In this document: positions 46,501 through 54,803 of the stretch, piece by piece
How the letters are laid out: the number at the start of each line of letters is the position of its first letter
Position numbering within the stretch: position 1 is the stretch's first letter
Assembly (NCBI GenBank): GCA_965224765.1
Contig: CBDDAC010000029.1
Location: forward strand, 186,001-250,000
Direction: 5' to 3'
DNA from: CAZDBA01 sp965224765
GTDB taxonomy: Bacteria > Planctomycetota > Planctomycetia > Pirellulales > Pirellulaceae
Length of the DNA stretch: 64,000 bases
Notes under the pieces: generated by a model
Seen by the model: only the letters and a program-made list of their open reading frames with translations
Told to the model about the DNA's origin: nothing
Database searches by the model: none
Position numbers and translations under genes: made by a program

Positions 46501-47504
46501 ATCAGTGAAACATAGGCCGATTCAGACGGTTTGTACTCATAGTAGTACACCCGGCGTGAGATCGGATCAAAGAGTGTTGCGATTTGGTCGCCTCCCGCGT
46601 CATAGAACTCAATCCGCTGGTCGAAGTTGTAGTAAACGCCGGGAGAGCTGCTTCCAATCGAAGCTTGATTGCTGGGAATGAAGGTATGACTGAGATTGAG
46701 CAGATTGTCCGAACCCGAAGTTCCCGGAGCGGAACCGCCGCAGCTACTACAACCACTGTACGATTGACTGGCGGCCGAATAGTGGGTTCTCCATCCGTAG
46801 GTTTCCAGTTTGGGGTTGGGCGCGCAGATATTCTGGAACCTGGAGTCATTTCCACATCCTCCGCCCCCTCCAAAGCTGCCGCGATTACTGCAAGGGCTGA
46901 CAGGTGGGTGTGGCGTAACCACTGGATCAGGATTCGCGCTGCTCCAAGTCCAAGTGCCAGTAAATGTTCCGTGCCTTCTTTCGTCGATTTTGAGTGTCAA
47001 AGAACCCTCGCGCTGGAGTGGCGAATAACGCCCGCCCCTGAGTGGTGGCGAACAGCCCTGGCGAACCCGAATAGAGCCAGAGAAACGGCGTGTTACGCCT
47101 TCCGTGAGAATGACATTCGTGCTTTGGCCATGATTGATGGATTTCCAGAAAGATATCGATTGTCCTGGTGTTCTAGGATCCACATACGTGACATCGCAAC
47201 TCCATACAAGGTTATCGCCAACGATAGAACTGGCCTGGGTTACCGTAAAGTCACCGCCCCTCCGTGCCACCCAGGAACCCCTCTCCTCCCATCTCCCTCT
47301 TCCTCTCCGTACCACCCATACCATTCGTACCTTCCATACTCTCCATGCACCACTCCGGGTAGTGTAACTGAAAGCAACAGAGGGTTCGGTGGTCAACTGA
47401 GCCGAAACTGTCGCTGGAAGAAGGGCCAGTAACAACAACAAAACCGCTGCTTGAAGTGGCCGGCGAAACGGGCAAGACCCGAACCGGGTAGCTTGAGTGT
47501 TCAT
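40569..47504 (-). CDS. Giant secreted Rhs/YD-repeat protein with ParB-like C-terminal tip
   Basis: A 2311-residue protein. It starts with a Sec signal (LQAAVLLLLLALLPATVSAQ), then a Cys/Gly-rich region (GSFGGGGGCGNDSRF, YSGCSSCGGSAPG), then a very long array of YD repeats (ETSYTYDSRNRLVKTTYPDS, TTYDYDVLGRRTELTL), and the Rhs core end (RARYYDPDNGEFISQDPLEM, DGVDPSGLE) near residue 2050. The tip after the core is different: ~250 residues ending in a ParB/sulfiredoxin-like segment at about 2238-2311 (VDICKLVPPP, PIQVEQLPDGRFMIMDGMTR, VEAARRAG). ParB-like folds are known toxin tips of polymorphic toxins. Residues 57-95 are oddly R/W/V-rich, possibly from a local frame slip. Probably a contact-dependent or secreted effector. 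Confidence 0.9.
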   Translation of the reverse strand: MNTQATRFGSCPFRRPLQAAVLLLLLALLPATVSAQLTTEPSVAFSYTTRSGAWRVWKVRMVWVVRRGRGRWEERGSWVARRGGDFTVTQASSIVGDNLVWSCDVTYVDPRTPGQSISFWKSINHGQSTNVILTEGVTRRFSGSIRVRQGCSPPLRGGRYSPLQREGSLTLKIDERRHGTFTGTWTWSSANPDPVVTPHPPVSPCSNRGSFGGGGGCGNDSRFQNICAPNPKLETYGWRTHYSAASQSYSGCSSCGGSAPGTSGSDNLLNLSHTFIPSNQASIGSSSPGVYYNFDQRIEFYDAGGDQIATLFDPISRRVYYYEYKPSESAYVSLIDVDGSAQESDAAFKLLVLEDSAGNPVTHPSTIATQTVYAVVTSREGWTYKSELVDIDPGTGVAPVSRLTEVTSPTGKVQTLTYKFNQGDPALTGSPKKILQIDTIGDWQGNTASFTYDSNQQAGRWVVSDIDIVAQGHAGTVNRSLRYTYNSNGHLHQVFRDVSGTEATVGTYTYGTDSVWQAATINMDEHFGAVPREEKLFVSQDYRTWKNGLVNQFSNALIGAADGAGTRNLIVFRDIDNPGRYRVLENNQLTEWDAGVSVIACSSYTTGTGQGYNSFTNVQYETNHPEYLDANGNPPTTEQVLLGRPAKVKDGTIRSAVSPSYDSDGNVSRIGYADTSYGLWQYDANNQETYFRDREGIVTLTQRNNDGQIVRIVRGLVDVSGPGSEIADTNTTPVQEIRGYNAHGQLEWEATTAYVAGAITSPAANVRTDYIYSANKQLEKVLRPLAPGQSARPETQYQWEGERLVSMTVVRDSGNETTSYTYDSRNRLVKTTYPDSTTEEVAYTSNGLTTYRKDRSNIVSSVTRNSAGRVSSRSSSLAYDTDLTNVDINGAPATIFERLSDQVSTTIYDYEPGESRPVRMITDGKTTEYAYDHKGRQVETLRFTGHRGGTEQAQVTRTEYKSNMRFNQESQFGTVNSGAFTSDYSRKTYYGYAADGTTVRTVQVASTSTTYADNAAVMNSSRPSSTSANPSVLITDAIRDLSGSIISLINPRGTTQLTVHDSLGRSLSQKPDSINFPNYLRQSEYDVWGNLIKSTDTVGVETISEYDVSGEFLISVSSGANASSLSAETEFTYDRSGRQLSVIAPGTNGLPDSSRTTTTFYDAVCCGQTIGTRDALGHGRIQSSDPSGRVVHAADVADYDMHTTLLNPTDAKTNREITTRYLDDGKVQFRTLWTQALNENINRNLPQLAGLGKPAAWGVTTQYVYDTVVGDGAGLETSTGVNVVQLSTSQNVSVSIAAAITKLGESVANGGANLSLSTHNGRATLVISPDEKTMQASISDASGRTVMSALLSGPSATTPNQLLDWSCTQYDLVYNLNGVGNVEQVKQIDSDGNVTSSLRDGYGWGVGSLDQDSNLAQTEFNSGGQPLQVTNALSHETTYVYDSLGRQTSMTTPAATIMAVYDSTTGQMTSQTDGKSQAIQFQYDALGRSSITTDRMNKQSSRSYFRTGQLASVTDAENRTTTYDYDVLGRRTELTLHSIGIATPQKTTYGYDSAGRTEQVTLHSGAKRDMNYEFSGVLDKVEYYDPSSTLTGTDDFTYDASLRRTGSSSSDGVIHAYTYTDRGQLDTDTTNYLSQDFVVDYDYDSRGRLNNITYPSGREVDYSFTNRGELDTVAWDGTQIEDRAYDALGRMTSIDRVRVDETRAYDNANRVTSIANTNLGTATYTYDANSNKLGETWTGPLSSWSFTTQDSGASSYPGGYDEEDRFRRFNQSGQAKDYDLVRSDIGNITDRQLNGTSQARTFNEVHQLKDLAGAAQTLDSNGNLATSHTGMTLSWQHGNGRLDQAVVPATSTAGIEGTNDYGYDADNKRLWKKITRSGTVAEHTVYIYAGLNCIAEYAVGSASTAPSQEYVYGQVIDSLLMIAHNNNSEQLTVLRNQQWSIAGLTKVSDGTIAELYGYDIFGKRTILAANGTTIRTASSYGNPYGYTSRRHDEESGLMYFRARYYDPDNGEFISQDPLEMVNGMSSYRGYFSLDGVDPSGLELKRIRFNRATETFLREKGVSERMIKFIDGLAWDAQAESIGDISGILGLEGRLTIRPADFNYRGMDVKMLQVSDSNGKEWYVLESWVKNANGNPVDYGLSCYDNLQEVQWMLDDNKDFSIFGDLLQAWAGTATVETAPAAGLATRGVFKLRQAVSLSKRTPEDFADEAARIMENAARSRGLNPNSGIKAMAAPIREVDICKLVPPPTRSIADPRKLERLGKFDPDLYRPIQVEQLPDGRFMIMDGMTRVEAARRAGITRLKAQIFPRSGQ

Positions 47505-48020
47505 CGCATTGATCCGGAACAGGATATTAAGTTGTGATTAGAAAAGCAGAAAAGTCAAAGCCTGTCGTTGTCAAACAACGAGACTTAAAGTTGTGAGATT
47601 GTTGGATCCGAATGGACAGGCGAAACTTGCAGAACAGCAACTCACCATTGAAAAGTTACTCCTGTTTCTAGCAAAGCAAAACATCAATGCAAACTTTTTT
47701 CAGGAACAAACTCTGAATACTTTTTATTGGCTAACTGACCGGTTCGTCATGACAGAAATTGAAACTTTTTTGGTCATCGAACTTTCAAATTGATGAACTT
47801 CAAGTCACTCCACATTCATTTCGATGATTTGTCGCAAACCTCGATTGCGCAACGAGTTGTGCGCAATGAAGTCAAATAGAAACGGAAGTGGTCAATCGCG
47901 ATGCTCCAAAGTGGTCTTATGCAATCAAAAAGGCTTTCGTAGACAAATATTTTGAAATGCGTAGTGCGATTGAACTCCGCAACAGCCGCAGTGGCAATCG
48001 ATGCGACTCTCTATGGCAAA
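47505..48020. other. Gene-poor stretch upstream of the Rhs gene
   Basis: Presumably holds the Rhs promoter (reverse strand). A 66-codon GTG frame at 47593-47793 on the plus strand has no ribosome site or family signal. Nothing else is supported. Confidence 0.4.
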
Positions 48021-48170
48021 GGAATTGGAGCAGAAGGAATTGGAGCAGAAGGAATTGGAGCAGAAGGAATTGGAGCAGAAGGAATTGGAGCAGAAGGAAG
48101 CGGAGCAGAAGGAAGCGGAGCAGAAGGAAGCGGAGCAGAAGGAAGCGGAGCAGAAGGAAGCGGAGCAGAA
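48021..48170. repeat. 15-bp minisatellite: five GGAATTGGAGCAGAA plus five GGAAGCGGAGCAGAA units
   Basis: Ten contiguous 15-bp units in two homogeneous blocks (48021-48095 and 48096-48170) differing at two positions. All three forward frames are open; one reads (KELEQ)n from ATG 48001 to a stop at 48192, 63 residues, without an obvious ribosome site. Whether it is translated is uncertain. Confidence 0.95.
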
Positions 48171-48192
48171 GTCACCAGCTTCCGAATCGTAG

Positions 48193-48330
48193 TATCCACA
48201 TTCCGCCTGTTTTGGAAACCCGATGCGTCAGCGAGGACGAACCCGACACGTCCTCGCTGACGCGTCGGGTTTCCATAGACCACTGCTCAAAGTTTTTGCT
48301 TCATGTACGAATGAAAAAGTCACAGCCTCG
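48193..48330. repeat. Palindromic dispersed repeat (copy at 48 kb)
   Basis: Matches the 7.8- and 8.1-kb copies: ATCCACATTCCGCCTGTTTT, the GCGTCAGCGAGGACG palindrome with its reverse complement, then GAAAAAGTCACAGCCTCG at the end. It follows the minisatellite directly. Confidence 0.85.
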
Positions 48331-48506
48331 AGTGGGTTGAAGCAGACAAGCGTCCTGCATTTGATGCAACGATTTTTGATCGTGGCTACCGTCGACGACG
48401 AAGCAGTGCAACGCAAGCAAACAATCCGCAGACGACGGCATCCGTTGCGTGTCGTGCACACGAATTCATTGCCTCGCGAAAATTCTAACTCGGCCCTCCA
48501 GAGCTA

Positions 48507-48536
48507 CCCTCCCCAGATGCGAAGCGGCGGGGAGGG
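48507..48536. repeat. Hairpin CCCTCCCC ... GGGGAGGG
   Basis: An 8-bp perfect stem with a 14-nt loop in non-coding DNA. No T-run follows, so it is more likely a REP-type repeat than a terminator. Confidence 0.6.
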
Positions 48537-48643
48537 GCGTTCGAGTTCTATGGGTTCTCGATTACAAGGAATCAGGATAGAACCGATTGGTTGGGAAACG
48601 GATGCCATCGCTCTGCGATTAGGTTTTGGTTGGGGACGTTTTA

Positions 48644-48664
48644 CCCCAGACTAAAAGTCTGGGG
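48644..48664. repeat. Hairpin CCCCAGACT-AAA-AGTCTGGGG
   Basis: A perfect 9-bp stem with a 3-nt loop in the gene-free region 48331-48858, not followed by a T-run. Looks like a dispersed REP-type element. No gene is seen in this interval. Confidence 0.65.
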
Positions 48665-48858
48665 CTACGAGAAATAGCCGCTCTGCGGCAAATGTGCATT
48701 GCCTTCGTGGATGGTCGCAAAGATTTCCGATTGTACCGAATGGCGCGATAAAGAATTCCCGACAGCCTGCTCAAACATCAGCTCCATAAAAGCCTCCAAC
48801 TTCTGCTAGTGGAGTGGTCGATGAGATAGTGGAAATCAAATTCTTGGAGCAGAAACCG

Positions 48859-49896
48859 ATGAAACGCTTTGTGACCACCATTTTGCTGGCGATCGTCATC
48901 TTCGCCGCGGGCTGGGCTTTATGGAACAAAGACCATCTGGACAGTACCGATGCGGTGGTCGCTTTGGCCGAAAGTCAATTCAACGCCTTATTTGACAAAA
49001 GTGAACCGAGCCCCGACTTCAGCCAAACACCCCAAAGCCCTGGCAACGCACAGCTTGCTAGTTGGGGGCAGCAGTCCCAACAAACCTCCATTCGGATTGC
49101 CACATTCAACATCCAGGCTTTTGGCCCCAAGAAGGCCAGCAATGCTCTGGTCATGCAACGGCTTGTCAGCATCTGCCAAAACTTTGACGTCATTGCGATT
49201 CAGGAAATTCGCAGCTCCAACCAATCGTTGCTGCCCAATTTCGTTAGCCAACTCAACGCTCAAGGTGACCGTTTTCACTATGCGATCAGCCCTCGCCTGG
49301 GACGTACAACTTACAAAGAGCAAGCGGCGTATATTTTCGACAAAACACGAGTGCAGCTTGACAACTCGTTTGCTTACACCATCAATGATCCAGACGACGT
49401 CCTGCATCGCGAACCCTATGTCGGGTGGTTCCGAACCATTGGGCCACATCCGCAACAAGCATTTACTTTTACTTTGGCCAATCTTCACATGGACTCAAAA
49501 CGTCCCGACTTGGAGCTGGCTTATTTGACGGAGTTGCACCGAATCATTCGCAAGGATGGTCGCGGTGAAGACGACGTGATTCTACTTGGCGATTTCAATG
49601 CAGGGGACCGCGGGCTTCAACCAGCAGGTGACAAGGCGGGCTTGACGTGGGTGGTTTCCAATACGGCAACCAACACCCGGAACACCAATCAATACGACAA
49701 CATCGTATTCGACTCCAGAGCGACTGATGAGTTTCTTTACCGTGCTGGAGTCTTTGATTTCATGAAGCATCTCAACCTCACACTCAACGATGCACTCGCC
49801 ATTTCTGACCACATGCCGGTCTGGGCCGAGTTCTCCGTCTACGAGGGTGGACAACCCAGAACCGCGATGGATTCCAGCCAAAGCACTGGACGATAG
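48859..49896 (+). CDS. Membrane-anchored endonuclease/exonuclease/phosphatase (EEP) family protein
   Basis: A 345-residue protein with an N-terminal signal-anchor (FVTTILLAIVIFAAGWALW) and a DNase I-like EEP domain: IRIATFNIQAFG, DVIAIQEIRSS (metal-binding Glu), LANLHMDSKR, VILLGDFNAG (catalytic Asp/Asn) and ISDHMPVWAEF (catalytic Asp-His). All catalytic residues are present. The ATG at 48859 (MKRFVTT) follows TTGGAG at suitable spacing; the frame extends 15 codons upstream without support. Substrate may be DNA, phospholipid or a small phosphoester; being exported it is probably nutritional or defensive. It stands alone. Confidence 0.85.
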   Translation: MKRFVTTILLAIVIFAAGWALWNKDHLDSTDAVVALAESQFNALFDKSEPSPDFSQTPQSPGNAQLASWGQQSQQTSIRIATFNIQAFGPKKASNALVMQRLVSICQNFDVIAIQEIRSSNQSLLPNFVSQLNAQGDRFHYAISPRLGRTTYKEQAAYIFDKTRVQLDNSFAYTINDPDDVLHREPYVGWFRTIGPHPQQAFTFTLANLHMDSKRPDLELAYLTELHRIIRKDGRGEDDVILLGDFNAGDRGLQPAGDKAGLTWVVSNTATNTRNTNQYDNIVFDSRATDEFLYRAGVFDFMKHLNLTLNDALAISDHMPVWAEFSVYEGGQPRTAMDSSQSTGR

Positions 49897-50198
49897 ACTT
49901 TACTTGCCCCAGTACCAGACGGTCACCACACTATCGCCGTTGTCACAACAATGACTGATATTGACTAACAATTGTTCGTCAATTTTCTCTGCAAAAGACG
50001 ACGCCTCGCGAAACAAAGATTCCCAGGACTGAAAACTGGATCGAAACACCTCATAATGAATCTTCATAAGTTTCCCTTGGATTGCTTTTTTTGTCCATTC
50101 GAACGAAAGCCCGTTTTCTTGGGAAAAATCATCTTGTCGCCCCGGAAGGAACGAGTTTATTCGATTGACATTGTAGGCGACACTTCGAGAATAGCAGC
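49897..50198. other. Intergenic region before the VWA gene
   Basis: Only a 76-codon frame (49972-50202) lies here and overlaps the next gene; it lacks family signal. I see no terminator or regulatory motif that I trust. Confidence 0.4.
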
Positions 50199-51362
50199 AT
50201 GAACATCACATGCATTCACTGTGGAGACGACTTCTCTATCTCAGCTGACCAACTGGGAATGCGCGGGAAATGCCCTCACTGCAAAACCACAGTGATCATG
50301 CCCAAGTCGGAAAAGAATCGTGCCGACGTTCATGAGTTGACTCCTCCATCGCGATGGATGGAAAACTCTTTGTGTGGAATTGGCGCGGTGATCCTACATC
50401 TCATCGTCCTGATTGGTTTGGCCCTAGTCCCATGGGGGCACCTGTCAGATGGAGCTCAAGGAGCAGCAGATCAAGTTTTGATTGGTCAACTTCCACGAAA
50501 CCAATTGGTTGACAATCCGGATGATGATTTCAAACAGGTAGAAGTCAACCACTCGACCAGCGACTCACACACAGACATGCTCGATAGTGAACTGTTCTCT
50601 CCAACGGCCACATCAGACGTAACAGAATCAGTTCTTGATCTGAGCGCGATGTCTCCCAGCGGAGGAACTCAACAACCATTTGAAATTGAATCCTTTCATG
50701 ACTCCGCAGTCGTAGGTGGCGGGCAGGAAGACTTTGGAGAAATGCTGACTCGTCTGAAACGTGACGGCCTGGATATCGTTATTACTTTCGACAGTACGGG
50801 CAGCATGCAAGGCGAAATTGATCAAGTCAAAAATCAGATCGAAAGAATTGGCAGTGTTCTGTATCAGCTCGTTCCGAAAACACGAATCAGCATCTGCACT
50901 TATCGCGACGAATCGGATCTCTACGTCGTCAAAGGGTTGCCACTGACGGAAAACCTTGATGAAGTGGTTGAGTATCTCTCCAACATCCAAGCGGGAGGGG
51001 GTGGTGATGAACCCGAGGCGGTCAACCATGGATTGCGTTGGTCGATTGAAAAAAATCGATTTCGTAGACGCGCTCGAAAAGTGATTTTGGTTTTTGGCGA
51101 TGCACCTCCCCATGCTACGCGAATGGACGAATGCCTTTTATTGGCTTCCAATTTTCGCAAAAAGCAGGGTGGCAATGTCAGTACCGTGACTTGCCGTAAA
51201 TCCAAGCGACTTGCCGAACTTGCCGAAATCGCCCAACTAGGTGGCGGTGAAGCATTTTTGACTCGTGACGAACGGGAAATCATGTCGAAACTAATCGTGT
51301 TAGTATTTGGCAGCCAACACCAAGGCAAAGTGCTTGAGGCATTTGACATACTCAATCGGTAG
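50199..51362 (+). CDS. VWA-domain membrane protein with N-terminal zinc ribbon
   Basis: A 387-residue protein. The N-terminus is a small zinc ribbon (CIHCGDDFSISADQLGMRGK, then CPHCK), of the MJ0042/planctomycete type. A transmembrane helix (GIGAVILHLIVLIGLALVPW) follows near residue 63, then a variable linker, then a VWA domain starting DIVITFDSTGSMQGEID near residue 192; the metal motif is DSTGS, the last position of DxSxS intact and the middle Ser replaced by Thr. GGGGDEPEAVNHGLRWSIE and KVILVFGDAPPHATR complete the fold. Close to secreted VWA proteins of planctomycetes; function unknown. It is not part of the Bat operon. Confidence 0.8.
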   Translation: MNITCIHCGDDFSISADQLGMRGKCPHCKTTVIMPKSEKNRADVHELTPPSRWMENSLCGIGAVILHLIVLIGLALVPWGHLSDGAQGAADQVLIGQLPRNQLVDNPDDDFKQVEVNHSTSDSHTDMLDSELFSPTATSDVTESVLDLSAMSPSGGTQQPFEIESFHDSAVVGGGQEDFGEMLTRLKRDGLDIVITFDSTGSMQGEIDQVKNQIERIGSVLYQLVPKTRISICTYRDESDLYVVKGLPLTENLDEVVEYLSNIQAGGGGDEPEAVNHGLRWSIEKNRFRRRARKVILVFGDAPPHATRMDECLLLASNFRKKQGGNVSTVTCRKSKRLAELAEIAQLGGGEAFLTRDEREIMSKLIVLVFGSQHQGKVLEAFDILNR

Positions 51363-51639
51363 GCACTCAGCTGGTCCCCCGGCAATCCGATTGGCATGAA
51401 TACAACGGATGTTACGACAGAGCTCGTTTGCACACCCCCCCAGGGGATATGGACTAATCCTCTACGCTGATTAGGCTAGTGCCTGTCACAGCTGATATTA
51501 GAGTCTCCTCATTTCCTCCAGCAGACACACAATATCCGACCTCAAAGTTGATTTGGCTCTAAATACCAAGGCTTTTGGCTACGATCTAAGAACCTGAAAC
51601 ACTACACCGATTTAACTCACGAGATAAACTCCAACCAGA

Positions 51640-52551
51640 ATGTCTACATCTTCCTACCAAATGACCCACCTCAAGCAGCTTGAGGCCGAAAGCATTCACA
51701 TCATTCGTGAAGTGGTCGCTGAATTTGAGAACCCGGTCATGCTTTATTCGATCGGAAAAGACTCTTCGGTGATGGTTCATCTTGCGATGAAGGCATTCTA
51801 TCCTGCCAAGCCACCGTTCCAACTAATGCATGTCAACACGACTTGGAAATTCCAAGAGATGTATAAGTTTCGTGACGAGTACCTCATCAAAGAACTCAAA
51901 CTCGATTTGATTACCCACGTCAACGAAGAAGGACTTAAGCTCAACCTCAACCCGATTGAACAGAGCGGACAACACACCGAAGTCATGAAAACAGATGCTC
52001 TCAAACAAGCACTGGACAAATACAAATTTGATGCGGCATTTGGTGGTGCACGTCGAGACGAAGAAAAGTCTCGATCGAAAGAACGTGTTTATTCTTTTCG
52101 GAACAAGAATCACGGCTGGGACCCCAAGAACCAAAGGCCTGAATTGTGGAATCTCTACAACGCCAAAGTCAACAAAGGGGAGAGCATTCGAGTCTTTCCA
52201 ATTTCGAACTGGACTGAACTCGATGTCTGGCAGTACATCCACTTGGAGAAGATCCCCATTGTCCCGCTCTACTTTGCTGGAAAACGGCCAATCATTGAAC
52301 GGGATGGAGTCATGATTATGGTGGATGACGATCGGCTGGAGCTATTGCCGGGTGAAGAGCCGGTCGAAAAAATGGTGCGTTTCAGAACCTTGGGATGCTA
52401 TCCATTGACCGGTGCCGTTGAATCCAAAGCGGACACGCTACCCAAGATCATTCAGGAAATGTTGCTAACGACCACCTCAGAAAGAAAAGATCGTGTAATC
52501 GATAAAGATCCAGACGGCATGCAAGAAAAAAAGGAAAAGGGTTACTTCTAA
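51640..52551 (+). CDS. cysD: Sulfate adenylyltransferase subunit 2
   Basis: A 303-residue ATP sulfurylase small subunit that makes APS from sulfate and ATP. The PP-loop reads SIGKDSSVMVHLAMKA, and the family segments HVNTTWKFQEMYKFRDEY, GGARRDEEKSRSKERVYSFR and FPISNWTELDVWQYI are all present. Length is normal (about 302 in E. coli). It is followed 70 bp later by the cysNC fusion, its obligate partner, on the same strand. Confidence 0.97.
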   Translation: MSTSSYQMTHLKQLEAESIHIIREVVAEFENPVMLYSIGKDSSVMVHLAMKAFYPAKPPFQLMHVNTTWKFQEMYKFRDEYLIKELKLDLITHVNEEGLKLNLNPIEQSGQHTEVMKTDALKQALDKYKFDAAFGGARRDEEKSRSKERVYSFRNKNHGWDPKNQRPELWNLYNAKVNKGESIRVFPISNWTELDVWQYIHLEKIPIVPLYFAGKRPIIERDGVMIMVDDDRLELLPGEEPVEKMVRFRTLGCYPLTGAVESKADTLPKIIQEMLLTTTSERKDRVIDKDPDGMQEKKEKGYF

Positions 52552-52621
52552 ATTGCCATCCACACCACTTCGATGGCCAGCGCGTTTCACTTCCCGACTC
52601 CAGTTTCCAGAATCAAAATTC

Positions 52622-54541
52622 ATGTCTCACCAATCTGAACTAATCGCTACCGACATTGACGCTTACCTGAAGCAGCATGAGAACAAAGAGCTTTTGCGAT
52701 TTCTTACTTGCGGAAGTGTTGATGACGGAAAAAGCACGCTCATTGGCCGTTTGTTCTTCGATTCGAAAATGATTTACGAAGATCAACTTGCCGAACTGAA
52801 GTCGAAGTCGGCGACTCATGGAACGACAGGGGGCGAGTTCGACCCAGCGCTATACATGGATTCGCTCAAAGAAGAGATTGAGCAGGGCATCACGATTGAT
52901 GTTGCCTACCGGTACTTTTCCACTGCCAAGCGAAAATTCATTATTGCGGATACACCTGGGCACGAACAATACACTCGCAATATGGCCACTGGCGGTTCGA
53001 CCGCGGATTTGGCGATTATCCTCGTCGATGCTCGTGACGGTCATGGAGTTATGGAGCAGACCAAGCGACACAGCTTCATCGCGTCACTCCTGGGAATCAA
53101 ACACGTCATCGTTGCTGTCAATAAAATGGACTGTGTCGAGTTCAGCGAAGCACGCTTTTTTGAGATAATCAACGACTATCGGGAGTTTCACCGACGGCTG
53201 GACATTCCCGACCTGCATTTCGTGCCAATTTCTGCATTGCACGGTGACAATGTCGTTGATCGCAGCGCCAAGATGCCGTGGTACCAAGGCTCTACTTTGA
53301 TGAACCTGCTGGAAACAGTCGAAATTGGCTCGGATCGAAACCTCAAAGATTTTCGGTTTCCCGTTCAAATTGTCTTGCGGCCTGACCTGAATTTTCGCGG
53401 CTTCGCGGGAACCATTGCTTCGGGAATCGTGCGTGTGGGAGATGAGGTTCTTACCTTGCCTTCACGAAAAACAAGCAAGGTAAAAGAGATCGTGACTCAG
53501 GATGGGAATCTTGATGAAGCCTATGCCCCCATGTCCGTTGCGATTACTCTGGAAGACGAAATTGACTCCAGCCGTGGCGATATGATCGTACGCCCAGGAA
53601 ACGTCCCCCATCTTGATGACAAATTTGATGCGATGGTGGTCTGGATGTCAGAACAACCCATGCTCCCCGGTCAACAATACATCATTAAGCATACGACGAA
53701 GATGGTTCCAGGAACCATCTCAACACTTCGATATCAAGTCGACGTCAACACCATGAAGAGCAACCAGACTCCGACTCTGGAACTCAATCAAATTGGTCGA
53801 GTCAACATTAGCCTCAACAAGCCCATTGCCTATGACGGTTACAAAAAAAACAAGAACACCGGGGCCTTCATCATCATCGATCGAATTACCAACGTGACCG
53901 TTGGTGCTGGCATGATACTCGATCAACTGACCAGTGAAGATCGCGCAGACGCTTGGGATAGCGTTCCGGCAAGCACAACATTGTCCAGTCAAACCAGTAA
54001 AGTTACCCGTGAAGAACGCCAAGCACGATTTGGTCAGAACCCCACGACCATTCTTTTGACCGGGCGACCTGGCGCCGGCAAATCAACAACAGCCTTCGGG
54101 CTGGAACGACTGCTGTTTGACCGCGGCCGCAGCGCCGTGGTGATTGATGGCCAAAATATGCGATTGGGACTCAATCGCGATCTCGGATTCAGCCAGGGTG
54201 ACCGTTCTGAAAACCTCCGTCGAGCCGCAGAAGTTGCTAAAGTCCTTAACGGAGCGGGTCTGATCTGCATCATGTCATTCGTTTCGCCCAAAGAAGATGT
54301 CCGCCAACGAGCTGCGGAGGTCGTGGGCAGCGGCAATTTTTATGTTGTCCACCTCGATGCACCCCAAGAAGTCTGCGATGCCCGCAACGACTCTCAGAAA
54401 AAATCGGATATTGAAGAAGCTCGCGCTGGATTCGAAGCGCCCGTCGATCCAGATCTGGTTCTCAATACCGCCGATGACCCTGCCGAGGTTTGTATCAACC
54501 AAATCATTGCTTTCTTGGATGACAAAAACCTTTTAAAGTAG
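52622..54541 (+). CDS. cysNC: Bifunctional sulfate adenylyltransferase subunit 1/adenylylsulfate kinase
   Basis: A 639-residue fusion. The N-terminal CysN GTPase has G1 GSVDDGKSTLIGR (about residues 31-43), G3 DTPGHEQYTRNMA and G4 VNKMD, plus EF-Tu-like beta barrels. The C-terminal CysC APS kinase starts near residue 470 with P-loop LLTGRPGAGKSTTAFGLERL and carries DGQNMRLGLNRDLGFS and RAAEVAKVLNGAGLICIMSF. Together with CysD it converts sulfate to PAPS. The frame opens at 52553 with TTG, but ATG 52622 (MSHQSELI) matches normal CysN starts. No ribosome site of note. Confidence 0.95.
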   Translation: MSHQSELIATDIDAYLKQHENKELLRFLTCGSVDDGKSTLIGRLFFDSKMIYEDQLAELKSKSATHGTTGGEFDPALYMDSLKEEIEQGITIDVAYRYFSTAKRKFIIADTPGHEQYTRNMATGGSTADLAIILVDARDGHGVMEQTKRHSFIASLLGIKHVIVAVNKMDCVEFSEARFFEIINDYREFHRRLDIPDLHFVPISALHGDNVVDRSAKMPWYQGSTLMNLLETVEIGSDRNLKDFRFPVQIVLRPDLNFRGFAGTIASGIVRVGDEVLTLPSRKTSKVKEIVTQDGNLDEAYAPMSVAITLEDEIDSSRGDMIVRPGNVPHLDDKFDAMVVWMSEQPMLPGQQYIIKHTTKMVPGTISTLRYQVDVNTMKSNQTPTLELNQIGRVNISLNKPIAYDGYKKNKNTGAFIIIDRITNVTVGAGMILDQLTSEDRADAWDSVPASTTLSSQTSKVTREERQARFGQNPTTILLTGRPGAGKSTTAFGLERLLFDRGRSAVVIDGQNMRLGLNRDLGFSQGDRSENLRRAAEVAKVLNGAGLICIMSFVSPKEDVRQRAAEVVGSGNFYVVHLDAPQEVCDARNDSQKKSDIEEARAGFEAPVDPDLVLNTADDPAEVCINQIIAFLDDKNLLK

Positions 54542-54803
54542 TGCTGAATGAGTTTTCGCTGCAGGAAACCTCAATCTCCGACAATCTTCTCCCTTTCTTG
54601 CGCGAGGGAGCCCAGCCCTTGAGAACACCAGTTAATGGTTCGATTCTCGAATCGGTAAAGCGACGTCCGCTGATTTCGCAAAAGACCTGCGTTACTTGGA
54701 GGAAATCTTATCTGAATGCTGTTCACCCGTGAGCGTTCGTAGAACTGCACGTTGACGCGGTGGCTAAATTGAAAGTTTTTGCTTTCAGTTTGGAGGAACC
54801 GTA

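Noticed and set aside
48021..48170. CRISPR array
   Set aside because: Units are contiguous 15-mers without spacers.
47888..48340. Plus-strand frame with NWSRR repeats
   Set aside because: Product of the 15-bp minisatellite read in another frame, without start signals.
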